Source: Acetobacteraceae bacterium | Lineage (GTDB): Bacteria; Pseudomonadota; Alphaproteobacteria; Acetobacterales; Acetobacteraceae | Assembly: GCA_947476855.1 (NCBI GenBank) | Contig: CANJSR010000133.1 | Location: 1-11,207 of the forward strand | Length of the DNA: 11,207 nucleotides | Direction: 5' to 3' | Shown: piece by piece, positions 1 through 7,713 of the stretch | Numbering within the stretch: position 1 is the first letter of the stretch | Layout of the letters: the number at the start of each line of letters is the position of its first letter | The notes under the pieces: model-generated | What the model saw: only the letters and a program-made list of their open reading frames with translations | Database searches by the model: none | Told to the model about the DNA's origin: nothing | Translations under genes and position numbers: made by a program

Positions 1-17
1 AACATCGGTGTCGCCAT
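1..17 (-). CDS. start of a truncated downstream gene
   Basis: On the minus strand an ATG at 17-15 is preceded by AGGGAA about eight bases upstream, a reasonable Shine-Dalgarno sequence, and begins M-A-T-P-M before the window ends. It lies 12 bases beyond the stop codon of the luciferase-like oxidoreductase, so it is probably the next gene of the same operon. Only five codons are visible, so no function can be given. The start could also be a chance ATG. Confidence 0.45.
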
Positions 18-29
18 TGTCGTTTCCCT

Positions 30-1076
30 TTACCAGATCGTATTGAATCCCGCGAAGCCATGCGGGATGCGTTGGATGTCGGTGACGAGTTCCTTCACCA
101 GGCCGGCGGGCGCGCCGGCGGGGAAGTGGATGTCGATCGAATCAGCGGCGCCGCCGAAACGGTCGGCAACCGCCTTCGGCAGTTCGGCATAGGTGCCGCA
201 GGCGGCAAAGATGCGGACGGCGTCGTCCGAGACTTCATGCGCCATCTGGTCCCATTTGCCCTCCACCGACATCCTGTGCAGCTTCAGGCCCAAATCGCGC
301 AGACCATGCATTTCCAGGATCGGCAGATAGGTGCGGGTCGAGGCATAGAAGCCGATGCGCCGCCGCGCGATATCCATTTCAGCCGCGACCGTTGCCTCAT
401 CGGGCCCGGTGCAGACGAAGCCGCCGCCGTGGATCTCGAAGTGGGCGCGGGAGCGGCCGGAGCGGCACATGCCTTCCAGAAGCTGCGGCATGCAGACTTC
501 TTCGAGGTACTTCCGGGAGCAGATCGGATGCAGCCGCACGCCATCGGCAACCTGGCCGGCCACGCGCAGCATCGCCTCCCCCACCGCCGCGATGGTCACC
601 GGGATCATCGGCAGGCCGGTGGGCGCGGGGGAGAAATCGGGGGTCATCAGCGACAGCTTGTAGTGCTCACTGTCAAAGCGCAGCGGGCCGCGCGTCTCCC
701 ACGTTGTCCATACAGCACGCAAGGCGCGGACATAGTCGCGCATCCGTGGGGCCGGCGCGGTCCAGGGAATGCCGAAGCGGCGTTCGTTGTGCCCCTTCAC
801 CTGGCTGCCGAGGCCCAGCACGAAGCGGCCGCCGGAATTGGCGTGCAGGTCCCAGGCCTGGGAGGCCAGGACGGTCGGGCTGCGCGGGAAGGCGACAACA
901 ACCGAGGGCGTGAGTTCGATCCGCCGCGTGGCCATCGCGGCAAGCGCCAGCGGGGTCATCGCGTCATAGCCGGTTTCAACCGTCATCAGGGCGGCGAACC
1001 CTGCGGCCTCGGCCGCCTGCGCCGCGGGGGCGACGTCGCGCCAGTTGCCCAGGGGAACCTTGGTGAAGACGCGCAT
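30..1076 (-). CDS. LLM-class (luciferase-like) flavin/F420-dependent oxidoreductase
   Basis: A 348-aa protein of the bacterial luciferase-like monooxygenase superfamily, closest by eye to the group annotated as F420-dependent oxidoreductases of the MSMEG_2256 type (TIGR03617). Family hallmarks seen are the N-terminal beta-alpha segment with AAEAAGFAALMTVET (21-35), the core SGGRFVLGLGSQVKGHNERRFG (81-102), RMRDYVRALRAVW (111-123) and VAGQVADGVRLHP near 172-184. These enzymes are soluble TIM barrels that use reduced FMN or F420 to oxidise or reduce organic substrates. The cofactor cannot be decided here; many alphaproteobacteria lack F420, so FMN is possible. The start ATG lies 3 bases after the dehydrogenase stop with only a weak Shine-Dalgarno sequence, which suggests translational coupling. 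The family call is firm, but the substrate is unknown. Confidence 0.9.
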   Translation of the reverse strand: MRVFTKVPLGNWRDVAPAAQAAEAAGFAALMTVETGYDAMTPLALAAMATRRIELTPSVVVAFPRSPTVLASQAWDLHANSGGRFVLGLGSQVKGHNERRFGIPWTAPAPRMRDYVRALRAVWTTWETRGPLRFDSEHYKLSLMTPDFSPAPTGLPMIPVTIAAVGEAMLRVAGQVADGVRLHPICSRKYLEEVCMPQLLEGMCRSGRSRAHFEIHGGGFVCTGPDEATVAAEMDIARRRIGFYASTRTYLPILEMHGLRDLGLKLHRMSVEGKWDQMAHEVSDDAVRIFAACGTYAELPKAVADRFGGAADSIDIHFPAGAPAGLVKELVTDIQRIPHGFAGFNTIW

Positions 1077-1079
1077 TGT

Positions 1080-1832
1080 CTATACCATCGTCAGACCGCC
1101 CGAGACGCTGACGGTCTGGCCGGTCATGTAGGCGGAATCATCGGACAGCAGGAAGGCGATCATCCCGGCATAGTCGTCGGGTTGGCCGATGCGGCGCAGG
1201 GGGATGGCGCGTGCCATCGCCTCTCCGATCTTCGCGCCTGACGGGGACGACGCGAGGAACCCGTCGAACAGTGGCGTGTCGGTCGGGCCGGGGCACAGCA
1301 CGTTCAGGGTGATGCCCTTGCGGGCGAGTTCACGGGCCAGCGTCTTGGTGAAGGCGATCAGCCCGCCCTTGCAGAACGAATAGACGGACTCACCCGACGA
1401 TCCGACCCGACCGGCGTCGGAGGCTACGTTCACCACCCGCCCGAATCCGCGCTGCGCCATGCCGCGCGTCACGACATGATGCATGACGAGCGGACCACGC
1501 ATGTTGATACGGGTGACCTTGTCCCAGAAATCCTCATCGGTATCGAGGAAGTTGATCGGCACGTCCCAGCCGGCGACGTTCGCGAGGCCCTCGGTCGGGC
1601 CGCATTCACGCTCGAAGTCTTCCATGGCCGCGGTGACCTGCGAGCGGTCGGCGATGTCGACCTTGTAGGCACGGGCGTTGGGACAGAGGGCGGCGGTTTC
1701 CTGGGCGCCGACTTCGTTCAGATCGAAGATGCCGACGACGCAGCCTTCCTGCCCCAGGCGGATGGCGGCGGCGCGTCCGATGCCGCTCGCCCCGCCGGTC
1801 AGGATGACTCGCCGTCCGTTCAGGCCGCGCAT
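1080..1832 (-). CDS. short-chain dehydrogenase/reductase, BadH-like
   Basis: A 250-aa classical SDR. The nucleotide-binding TGGASGIG is at 12-19. Asp37 at the end of the second strand predicts NAD(H) preference. NVAG (85-88) replaces the usual NNAG. The catalytic set is Asn110, Ser138, Tyr151 and Lys155 (YSFCK). From memory, the stretch from the GWD after NVAG through SDAGRVGSSGESVY, the PGPTDTPLF loop and the VSVSGGLTM C-terminus is strikingly like BadH, the 2-hydroxycyclohexanecarboxyl-CoA dehydrogenase of Rhodopseudomonas palustris. It may therefore oxidise a 2-hydroxyacyl-CoA of an alicyclic acid, although 3-oxoacyl-ACP reductase-like enzymes share much of this. The ATG is preceded by GGGGGA about eight bases upstream. 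It sits 28 bases after the isomerase-like gene and 3 bases before the luciferase-like gene, in the same operon. The fold is certain; the substrate is inferred. Confidence 0.92.
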   Translation of the reverse strand: MRGLNGRRVILTGGASGIGRAAAIRLGQEGCVVGIFDLNEVGAQETAALCPNARAYKVDIADRSQVTAAMEDFERECGPTEGLANVAGWDVPINFLDTDEDFWDKVTRINMRGPLVMHHVVTRGMAQRGFGRVVNVASDAGRVGSSGESVYSFCKGGLIAFTKTLARELARKGITLNVLCPGPTDTPLFDGFLASSPSGAKIGEAMARAIPLRRIGQPDDYAGMIAFLLSDDSAYMTGQTVSVSGGLTMV

Positions 1833-1860
1833 GGTGTTGTCCCCCGGGTTGGCACGCCGG

Positions 1861-2466
1861 TCATCCCCGCGCCAAGCGGCGCTGGACGAACGCCAGCCGG
1901 TCCTGCCCCCAGAAAATGTCCTCTCCGATCACGTAGGTCGGCGCCCCGAACACGCCGCGATCCAGCGCTGCCTGCGTGTCGGCCTTGCGCCGTTCCAGCC
2001 ATTGCGGGTCGTCGGCGAAGGGCAGCACCTTGGCGGGGTCCAGCCCGATATCGGCGATCAGGGCCGACAGCGTGGCGCGGTCGCCGGCGTTCTTCTCCTC
2101 CTGCCACACCGCCTTCAGCACGCGATGGGCGAGCCGGATCGCCGGCCAATCCCCCACGGTTTCACGCAGCGCAATGACACAGGCCGCGGCCGGCAACTCG
2201 TCGGAGGGGAAATGTTTCGGCTTGATGTTGATCGGGATACCGGTGTCTTCCCGCCACCGCGCCAGTTCCTGCAACCGATACGCCTGCCGCTGCGGCGCGC
2301 GCTTCGGCAGCGGCAGGCCGCCGGAGTGGGAGAAAATCTCTCCAAAATCAACCGGGTAGATGCGCAGCGTGGCGCCGTTCGCCATGGCCATCGCCTCGAT
2401 CCGCGCGGCCCCCAGATGGGTCCAGGGCGAGTTCAAGGAGGCATAGTAATCGATGTGCAGGGCCAT
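1861..2466 (-). CDS. DsbA-family protein, 2-hydroxychromene-2-carboxylate isomerase-like (GST kappa fold)
   Basis: A 201-aa cytoplasmic thioredoxin-fold protein of the HCCA isomerase/GST kappa family. The N-terminal DYYASLNSPWTHLG (6-19) carries the family's SP-aromatic motif, with Ser13 in place of a catalytic cysteine. GVFGAPT (171-177), followed by YVIGEDIFWGQDRL, is the classic cis-proline loop and C-terminal signature. Length matches the family (about 200 aa). Known members isomerise hydroxychromene carboxylates with glutathione in naphthalene breakdown; many others in catabolic operons have no assigned reaction. The frame is open upstream to 2523, but the ATG at 2466 has AGAGGAA eight bases upstream and starts exactly where family proteins start, so it was chosen. 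It lies between the monooxygenase and dehydrogenase genes of the operon. Confidence 0.88.
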   Translation of the reverse strand: MALHIDYYASLNSPWTHLGAARIEAMAMANGATLRIYPVDFGEIFSHSGGLPLPKRAPQRQAYRLQELARWREDTGIPINIKPKHFPSDELPAAACVIALRETVGDWPAIRLAHRVLKAVWQEEKNAGDRATLSALIADIGLDPAKVLPFADDPQWLERRKADTQAALDRGVFGAPTYVIGEDIFWGQDRLAFVQRRLARG

Positions 2467-2511
2467 GAACGGTTCCTCTCCCGGGTTGGCGCCAATCCTG
2501 AGGGAGGTTGC

Positions 2512-2538
2512 GGCCGGGGGCAAGTCACACCCCCGGCC
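2512..2538. repeat. perfect 9-bp hairpin between two operon genes
   Basis: GGCCGGGGG (2512-2520) and CCCCCGGCC (2530-2538) form a perfect inverted repeat around a nine-base loop. On the minus strand it begins 7 bases after the monooxygenase stop codon. Neither strand has a T run after it, so it is not a standard intrinsic terminator. It could be an attenuator, a 3'-end stabiliser that sets different levels for the genes before and after it, or a Rho-linked structure. Confidence 0.5.
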
Positions 2539-2545
2539 AGAAGGC

Positions 2546-4468
2546 TCAAGCGATCACGTAGTCATCCCGCTTCAACGCCTCGGTCATCCGCCGGTAGTCC
2601 ACCAGCCGGAACGGGGAGTTCGTGACCACCCGCCCGCTGCTGTTCTTGTACCAACTCCCAACGCCCCGATGCGCCCACACCATGCCTTCATGAGTCGCGT
2701 CCAACAGCTCGTTGTAGGCGACGAAGGGTTCGGCCTTGCACTCCATCGCCGAGGCCCCGGTCTCCAGCATCTCCCGCAGGCACTGCATGATGTAGCGAAC
2801 CTGGCATTCCGTGTGGAAGATGATGCTGCCGCCATGCGCCAGGTTCGTCCCGGGCCCATACAGCATGAACATGTTCGGGAAGTTCGGTGCCGTGATGCCG
2901 AGATAGGCCCGCGGCTCATCCTCGCCCCAGAGCCCTCGCACGCTGACACCGTCGCGGCCGGTGATTTCCATCGGCGCCAGCATCCGCTGGGCGTGGAAGC
3001 CGGTCGCCAGCACCAAGATATCAGCTGGATGAGACACCCCGTCGCGGGTCACGATCGCATCGGCCGTGATCCGCTCCACCGGGCTGGTCACCAGATCGAC
3101 GTTCGGGCGAGTCAGCATCTTGTACCAGTGATTATCCCGGAGCATCCGCTTGCCGTACGGCGGATAGGCCGGTACGACCTTGGCCAGCAATTCCGGATCA
3201 TCGCCGATCTGACCCTTTATGTAGGCAATGAGGTCTTCCCGGAACTTCTGGTTCGGCGCGTTCAGAGACTGGTCCGGCGTCGGCCAGGCCGGATCGGCGT
3301 GCAGCGACGCGTGCAACCCGTCCGAGGACGCCCAAAGCAACTGGAACCGATACCACTTCGCATAGAACGGGATGAACTTCAGCGCGGCCGTTTTCCCCTC
3401 GCCCACATCCTTATGATAGTTCGGATTGGCCACCGCCCAGTGCGGGGAGCGCTGGAAGATCGTCAGATGCGCCACATCCCCCGCGATCGACGGCCCGACC
3501 TGCATCCCGGACGCGCCAGTGCCGATCATCGCCACGCGCTTGCCGGTCAGATCGACGCTCTCATCCCAGCGCGCGGTGTGGAACGCCGGCCCGGCGAAAT
3601 CCTCCAACCCCGGGATCGGCGGGATCTGAGGCTGGTTCAACTGCCCCACCGCCGTGATGAAGGCATTCGCCTCGATCGTTTCAGTCTCCCCGTCCTTCTC
3701 CTGGACGGTCACCAGCCATTTGCGCGACGCCTCGTCATACCGCGCGGCCGTGACGCTGGTGTTGAAGCGGATGTCGCGGCGGATGTCGTAGTCGTCCGCC
3801 AGCCGTTCCAGATAGTTCCAGAGATCCTGCCGCAGGGAGAAATGACGCGGCCAATCGTGGTTCGGCTCGAACGAGAACGAATAGAAATGGTTGGGCGTAT
3901 CGACGCCGCAGCCCGGATAGCCGTTCTCGTACCAGGTGCCGCCAACGGTCGGGTTACGGTCGATGATGGTGAACGGGATGCCCGCTTCCCGCATCTTGAT
4001 CGCCATGCACAGGCCGGACACGCCGGCGCCCACGATCACCGCGCGGAACGCGGCCAGCCGCTGGTCGTCCGGCTTCGCGCGCCACGGCACGGTCTTGGGG
4101 TCTTCGCGATCCTGCGCGGTCTCCTCCAGGATCAGCGGCATGTATTCCTCGGGGACTTCCTGCCCAACACCCACGCTCAGCATGCGGCGGAGCAGATGCG
4201 GCGGCGGTTCCTCGGGCAGCGGACGGTTGGACGCTGCATAGTCGAGCAACGCCACCCGCAGCCGGTCCCGCAGGCGCTGCTTCAGGGCGTCGGGCGCGTT
4301 CTCCATGAAGTTCCACGGACCGGTGATGTGCGGCGCCACCTCATCCAGCCAGTGTTCCTCTCCGGTCAGATGCACCAGCGCCATCAGCAGCGGCGCCAGG
4401 TCGGCGCCATCCAGCGCCTGGGTCATCAGCGCCTCGTCACGCGTCAGCGCGCGGTAATCCACCGTCAT
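2546..4468 (-). CDS. FAD-dependent Baeyer-Villiger monooxygenase, 4-hydroxyacetophenone monooxygenase-like
   Basis: A 640-aa type I Baeyer-Villiger monooxygenase, which inserts oxygen next to a ketone using FAD, NADPH and O2 to give an ester or lactone. An N-terminal extension (1-140) with GADLAPLLMALVHLTGE is typical of the HAPMO branch. It is followed by the FAD-binding GAGVSG (147-152), the fingerprint FAGPAFHTARWD (291-302, FxGxxxHxxxWD), the NADPH-binding GTGASG (316-321) and DILVLATGF (483-491). The C-terminal WYKNSSGRVVTNSPF is also HAPMO-like. The frame is open to a TTG at 4531, but the ATG at 4468 gives the 640-aa length recalled for the Pseudomonas HAPMO and has AAGGA ten bases upstream, so it is preferred. 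It is first in its operon, divergent from the transporter. Class is very secure; the substrate could be an aryl ketone, alicyclic ketone or steroid-like ketone. Confidence 0.94.
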   Translation of the reverse strand: MTVDYRALTRDEALMTQALDGADLAPLLMALVHLTGEEHWLDEVAPHITGPWNFMENAPDALKQRLRDRLRVALLDYAASNRPLPEEPPPHLLRRMLSVGVGQEVPEEYMPLILEETAQDREDPKTVPWRAKPDDQRLAAFRAVIVGAGVSGLCMAIKMREAGIPFTIIDRNPTVGGTWYENGYPGCGVDTPNHFYSFSFEPNHDWPRHFSLRQDLWNYLERLADDYDIRRDIRFNTSVTAARYDEASRKWLVTVQEKDGETETIEANAFITAVGQLNQPQIPPIPGLEDFAGPAFHTARWDESVDLTGKRVAMIGTGASGMQVGPSIAGDVAHLTIFQRSPHWAVANPNYHKDVGEGKTAALKFIPFYAKWYRFQLLWASSDGLHASLHADPAWPTPDQSLNAPNQKFREDLIAYIKGQIGDDPELLAKVVPAYPPYGKRMLRDNHWYKMLTRPNVDLVTSPVERITADAIVTRDGVSHPADILVLATGFHAQRMLAPMEITGRDGVSVRGLWGEDEPRAYLGITAPNFPNMFMLYGPGTNLAHGGSIIFHTECQVRYIMQCLREMLETGASAMECKAEPFVAYNELLDATHEGMVWAHRGVGSWYKNSSGRVVTNSPFRLVDYRRMTEALKRDDYVIA

Positions 4469-4654
4469 CGTCAGGCCGTCCTTGCTTATCCCAATGACAG
4501 GAAACCCGCCCTTCCAGCACCGGTTTGTCAAGGCTCATCGCCACGACACGCCCTCGCCGGCGGCTGAAGCCGGATTGCGCGAACACGCCACTCTTGCGCA
4601 TAACCGCGGCCAGACGCGCGGACCAGAACCAGCGCGACGCGGGAGGCTACGGGA
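4469..4654. promoter_or_regulatory. divergent promoter region between monooxygenase and TTT operons
   Basis: This 186-base gap separates the two divergent start codons and must hold both promoters. On the minus strand a perfect TTGACA occurs at 4531-4526, but no good -10 lies 16-18 bases beyond it. On the plus strand TTGCGC (4575-4580) and CATAAC (4599-4604), 18 bases apart, are a weak sigma-70-like pair that would give a leader of roughly 45 bases for tctB. No convincing operator palindrome for a shared regulator was seen. That the region is regulatory is inferred from gene layout; the individual boxes are weak. Confidence 0.5.
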
Positions 4655-5140
4655 ATGCACACGCAGGCCACGGGATCGGCCGAAAAGCGGGGCTGGATCC
4701 CGCGCGACATCGGGGCCGGAGCGTTCCTGCTGGCGCTGGCCGCCGTCGGTTATTTCGGTACGCAGGACCTGACAGCCTCTGAAAGCGGAGGGATCGGACC
4801 AGGCCTCATGCCGCGGGGCGTGGCCATGCTGATGGCGATTGTCGGGGTGGTCGTGGTCCTGAGCGGGATCGCCACCCGGCAGGACCGGGTCCGCTTCGGG
4901 TCCCTGCGCGGCCCGATCTTCGTCCTTGGCTCGGTCGTCGTCTTCGCCGCCACCGTTCGCCCGTTGGGCCTGGCGATCGCCGGACCGATTGCCGTCATCA
5001 TCGCCGCCCTGGCCGATCCGGACTCAAAACCCCTTGAAATACTGGTCTTTGCCGCCGTCATGACGCTGTTCTGCGTCGGGCTGTTCAAGTTCGTGCTGCG
5101 TCTGCCGATCCCGCTGGCCCCCGTGCTGATCGGCTATTGA
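4655..5140 (+). CDS. tctB: tripartite tricarboxylate transporter, small membrane subunit TctB
   Basis: A 161-aa membrane protein with about four hydrophobic segments (roughly 20-38, 55-73, 85-119 containing two segments, and 127-150). It has the TctB-type opening around GAGAFLLALAAVGYF and the SGGIGPGLMPRGVA motif between the first two helices, where the family has a conserved G-x-G-P-G-x-x-P. TctB is the small inner-membrane partner of TctA in secondary, ion-driven uptake of carboxylic acids. The ATG has GGGAGG eight bases upstream. It is first in the operon, with tctA starting 7 bases after its stop. The family is poorly conserved, but size, topology and neighbours make the call secure. Confidence 0.9.
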   Translation: MHTQATGSAEKRGWIPRDIGAGAFLLALAAVGYFGTQDLTASESGGIGPGLMPRGVAMLMAIVGVVVVLSGIATRQDRVRFGSLRGPIFVLGSVVVFAATVRPLGLAIAGPIAVIIAALADPDSKPLEILVFAAVMTLFCVGLFKFVLRLPIPLAPVLIGY

Positions 5141-5147
5141 TCCCGCC

Positions 5148-6650
5148 ATGCCCGAAATCTTCGACAACCTCTTCCTCGGCTTCTCCGTTGCCCTCGGCCT
5201 GAAGAACCTGGGCCTATGCCTGCTCGGCTGCCTGATCGGGACGCTGATCGGCGTGCTGCCAGGGGTCGGGCCGGTCGCCACCATCTCCATGCTGCTGCCG
5301 ATCACCTTCGGCATCGACCCGGTCGGCGCCCTGATCATGCTGGCCGGCATCTATTACGGCGCGCAGTACGGAGGCTCCACCACCGCCATCCTGGTCAACA
5401 TTCCCGGCGAAGCCACCTCCGTCGTCACCGCGCTCGACGGCCACCAGATGGCTCGCCAGGGACGAGCGGGCGTGGCACTGGGGGTCGCCGCCATCGGGTC
5501 GTTCGTCGCGGGCTCCGTCGCCACCCTGATCATCGCCGCCCTGGCCGTGCCGATGGCGCGGATGGCCCTGCTGTTCAAGCCGGCCGACTATTTCGCCCTG
5601 ATGGTGCTGGGCCTGATGCTGGCCGTGGTGCTGGCCCGCGGGTCGCTGCCCAAGGCGATCGGCATGATCCTGGCCGGCATCCTGCTGTCCACCGTCGGAC
5701 GCGACCTGGAAACCGGCGACGAACGCCTGACCTTCGGCTGGTCGGAGGTGGATGACGGCATCGACTTCGCGGTGATCGCGATGGGGGTGTTCGGCTTCGC
5801 GGAAATCCTCCGCAACCTGTCCGCCCCCGAGTCCCGCGACGTCGTCCACCAGCGCATCGGCCGGCTGCTGCCCAGCCTGGCCGACCTGCGGCAATCCGCC
5901 ATGCCCATCCTGCGCGGCACCGGGCTCGGGTCATTCCTGGGCCTGCTGCCGGGCAACGGCGCCGTCCTCGCCCCCTTCGCGTCCTATTCCATAGAGAAGA
6001 AGCTGGCGAAGGACCCGTCCCGCTTCGGCACCGGAGCGATCGAAGGCGTGGCCGGCCCCGAGGCCGCCAACAACGCCGGCGCGCAGACCGCCTTCATCCC
6101 GTTGCTGACCCTTGGCATCCCGCCCAACGCGGTGATGGCCCTGATGATCGGCGCCATGACCATCCACAACCTGGTCCCGGGACCGGAGATCATGACCAAG
6201 CAACCGCGGCTGTTCTGGGGAATGATCGCGTCGATGTGGATCGGCAACCTGATGCTGCTGGTCATCAACCTGCCGCTGATCGGTCTGTGGGTGCGCCTGC
6301 TGAAGGTCCCCTACCGCCTGCTGTTCCCCGCCATCGTGCTGTTCTGCTGCATCGGCATCTACTCGGTGAACAACAACCCGCTGGATGTCTACCTGACCGC
6401 CGCCTTCGGCCTGGTCGGCTACATCATGATCAAATTCGACCTCGAACCCGCCCCCATGCTTCTCGGCTTCGTGCTCGGCCGCCTGCTGGAGGAGAAGTTG
6501 CGCCAGGCCATGGCCATCTCCCAAGGGGATGTATGGACATTCGTGGAACACCGGATCGCGGCAACCATGCTGACCCTGGCGGTTGTCGCCATGGTCGTTG
6601 CCTTGCTGCCCGCCATTCGCAAAAGTCGTGACCAAGCGTTCGCCGAATGA
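5148..6650 (+). CDS. tctA: tripartite tricarboxylate transporter, large membrane subunit TctA
   Basis: A 500-aa polytopic inner-membrane permease of the TctA family, of typical length with about 10-12 transmembrane segments. Diagnostic motifs are GVLPGVGPVATISMLLPITF (35-54), the run YYGAQYGGSTTAILVNIPGE (69-88), and a second, related loop containing GLLPGNGAVLAP followed by EGVAGPEAANNAG. The two PG-containing loops reflect the internal repeat of the family. It carries the substrate, usually a di- or tricarboxylate or an aromatic acid, delivered by the periplasmic TctC, using the cation gradient. It starts 7 bases after tctB. Its stop overlaps an ATG (ATGA) in the frame of the next gene, so translation of the three genes is likely coupled. 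Confidence 0.96.
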   Translation: MPEIFDNLFLGFSVALGLKNLGLCLLGCLIGTLIGVLPGVGPVATISMLLPITFGIDPVGALIMLAGIYYGAQYGGSTTAILVNIPGEATSVVTALDGHQMARQGRAGVALGVAAIGSFVAGSVATLIIAALAVPMARMALLFKPADYFALMVLGLMLAVVLARGSLPKAIGMILAGILLSTVGRDLETGDERLTFGWSEVDDGIDFAVIAMGVFGFAEILRNLSAPESRDVVHQRIGRLLPSLADLRQSAMPILRGTGLGSFLGLLPGNGAVLAPFASYSIEKKLAKDPSRFGTGAIEGVAGPEAANNAGAQTAFIPLLTLGIPPNAVMALMIGAMTIHNLVPGPEIMTKQPRLFWGMIASMWIGNLMLLVINLPLIGLWVRLLKVPYRLLFPAIVLFCCIGIYSVNNNPLDVYLTAAFGLVGYIMIKFDLEPAPMLLGFVLGRLLEEKLRQAMAISQGDVWTFVEHRIAATMLTLAVVAMVVALLPAIRKSRDQAFAE

Positions 6651-6670
6651 ACGCAATCATGGAGGATACA

Positions 6671-7681
6671 ATGAACCGCAAGATCACACGGCCTCGGGTC
6701 CTGGGATGTCTCGCCGCCCTGGCCGGCCTCACCCTGGCCGCCATCGTACCCGCCGCCGCGCAGACCTTCCCCGACCGCCCCATCACGCTGATCGTGCCCT
6801 TCGCGGCCGGTGGCGCCTCGGACGTGTCCGCCCGGATCATGGGCGAGTCCATGGGCAAAATCCTCGGCCAGTCGGTGGTGATCGAGAATGTGGCCGGCGC
6901 GGGCGGGGCCACCGGCTCCCTGCGCGGCAAGAACGCGACGCCCGACGGCTACACGATCGGGTTCGGGCACATGGGCACCCACTCGGCCTCGGTCGCGACG
7001 AACCCGAAGCTGCCCTACGACCCGCGCAAGGACTATGACTATCTGGGCATCCACCTGGTCACGCCGAACATGGTCATTGTCCGCAAGGACTTCCCGGCGG
7101 ACACGTTGCAGGCCTTCATCGCCTACGCCCAGGACAAGAAGAAGGGCCTGAAGATGGGCCATAACGGCCTCGGGTCCCTGTCGCACCTGACCTGCGTGCT
7201 GTTCTTCCAGTTGATCGAGGTCGAGCCGACCTATGTGGTGTACCGCGGCTTCGGACAGACCATCAACGACATCCTGTCCGGCGCGATCGACGGCACCTGC
7301 GACCTGGTCGCCTCAACCTCTCCCCATGTGAAGGGCGGGTCGGTCAAGGGCTTCGGTATCGCGGCCGACACCCGCTCTCCAGTCCTGCCGGACGTCCCGA
7401 CGGCGACCGAGGGCGGGCTGCCGGAGTTCAAGGCGGAAAGCTGGCTGGGCCTGTATGCGCCCAAAAATCTACCGCCGGCCGTCCTGGCCAAGCTGCGGGA
7501 AGCCGCGCTGAAGGCCCTGGATGATCCGATCGTGCAGCAGAAATTCCTCGACCTGGGTGGCACCGTGCCCAAGCAGGCCGACCGTGGCGGGCAGCGGATG
7601 CAGGAGATCATCAACGCCGATGTCGTCCGCTGGTCAGAGGTTGTCCGCAAGGCGGGGGGTGTCGAGGAAAAGAAAAACTAA
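6671..7681 (+). CDS. tctC: tripartite tricarboxylate transporter substrate-binding protein (Bug/TctC family)
   Basis: A 336-aa periplasmic solute receptor. It has a Sec signal peptide with basic N-terminus (MNRKITRPR), a hydrophobic core and probable cleavage after PAAA at residue 30. The mature part opens with FPDRPITLIVPFAAGGASD, the hallmark of Bug proteins, and has PDGYTIGFGHMGTH and the late PDVPTATEGGLPEF motif. Bug proteins bind carboxylates (citrate, glutamate, aromatic acids, nicotinate); the ligand cannot be predicted. In-frame ATGs occur at 6647 (overlapping the tctA stop) and 6659. The ATG at 6671 is preferred because GGAGG lies five bases upstream and the signal peptide then has normal proportions. 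The binding-protein gene is last in the operon, unlike the tctCBA order of Salmonella. Confidence 0.95.
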   Translation: MNRKITRPRVLGCLAALAGLTLAAIVPAAAQTFPDRPITLIVPFAAGGASDVSARIMGESMGKILGQSVVIENVAGAGGATGSLRGKNATPDGYTIGFGHMGTHSASVATNPKLPYDPRKDYDYLGIHLVTPNMVIVRKDFPADTLQAFIAYAQDKKKGLKMGHNGLGSLSHLTCVLFFQLIEVEPTYVVYRGFGQTINDILSGAIDGTCDLVASTSPHVKGGSVKGFGIAADTRSPVLPDVPTATEGGLPEFKAESWLGLYAPKNLPPAVLAKLREAALKALDDPIVQQKFLDLGGTVPKQADRGGQRMQEIINADVVRWSEVVRKAGGVEEKKN

Positions 7682-7683
7682 CC

Positions 7684-7706
7684 CTGGTGGTGCCCCGACC
7701 AGTTTT
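7684..7706 (+). terminator. weak possible terminator after tctC
   Basis: CTGGT (7684-7688) and ACCAG (7698-7702) can pair around a nine-base loop and are followed directly by TTTT (7703-7706), three bases after the tctC stop codon. Position and T run fit an intrinsic terminator, but the stem is only 5 bp, so termination would be inefficient. The T run is part of the DnaA-box-like sequence that follows. Confidence 0.3.
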
Positions 7707-7711
7707 CCACA
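7703..7711 (+). promoter_or_regulatory. DnaA-box-like site upstream of gcrA
   Basis: TTTTCCACA fits the relaxed DnaA box TTWTNCACA and differs by one base from the strict TTATCCACA. It lies about 93 bases before the gcrA start codon. In Caulobacter crescentus DnaA is known to activate gcrA transcription, so the position is biologically sensible. A single nine-base match could arise by chance. Confidence 0.4.
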
Positions 7712-7713
7712 AC

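Noticed and set aside
4526..4531. TTGACA as the -35 box of the monooxygenase promoter
   Set aside because: No acceptable -10 hexamer occurs 16-18 bases downstream, so it is recorded only as a hint inside the divergent region.
2453..4567. 704-codon plus-strand frame opposite the monooxygenase
   Set aside because: Composition is rich in Arg, His, Pro and Gln with no domain, and it lies antisense to a gene with every Baeyer-Villiger motif. Long antisense frames are expected at this GC content.
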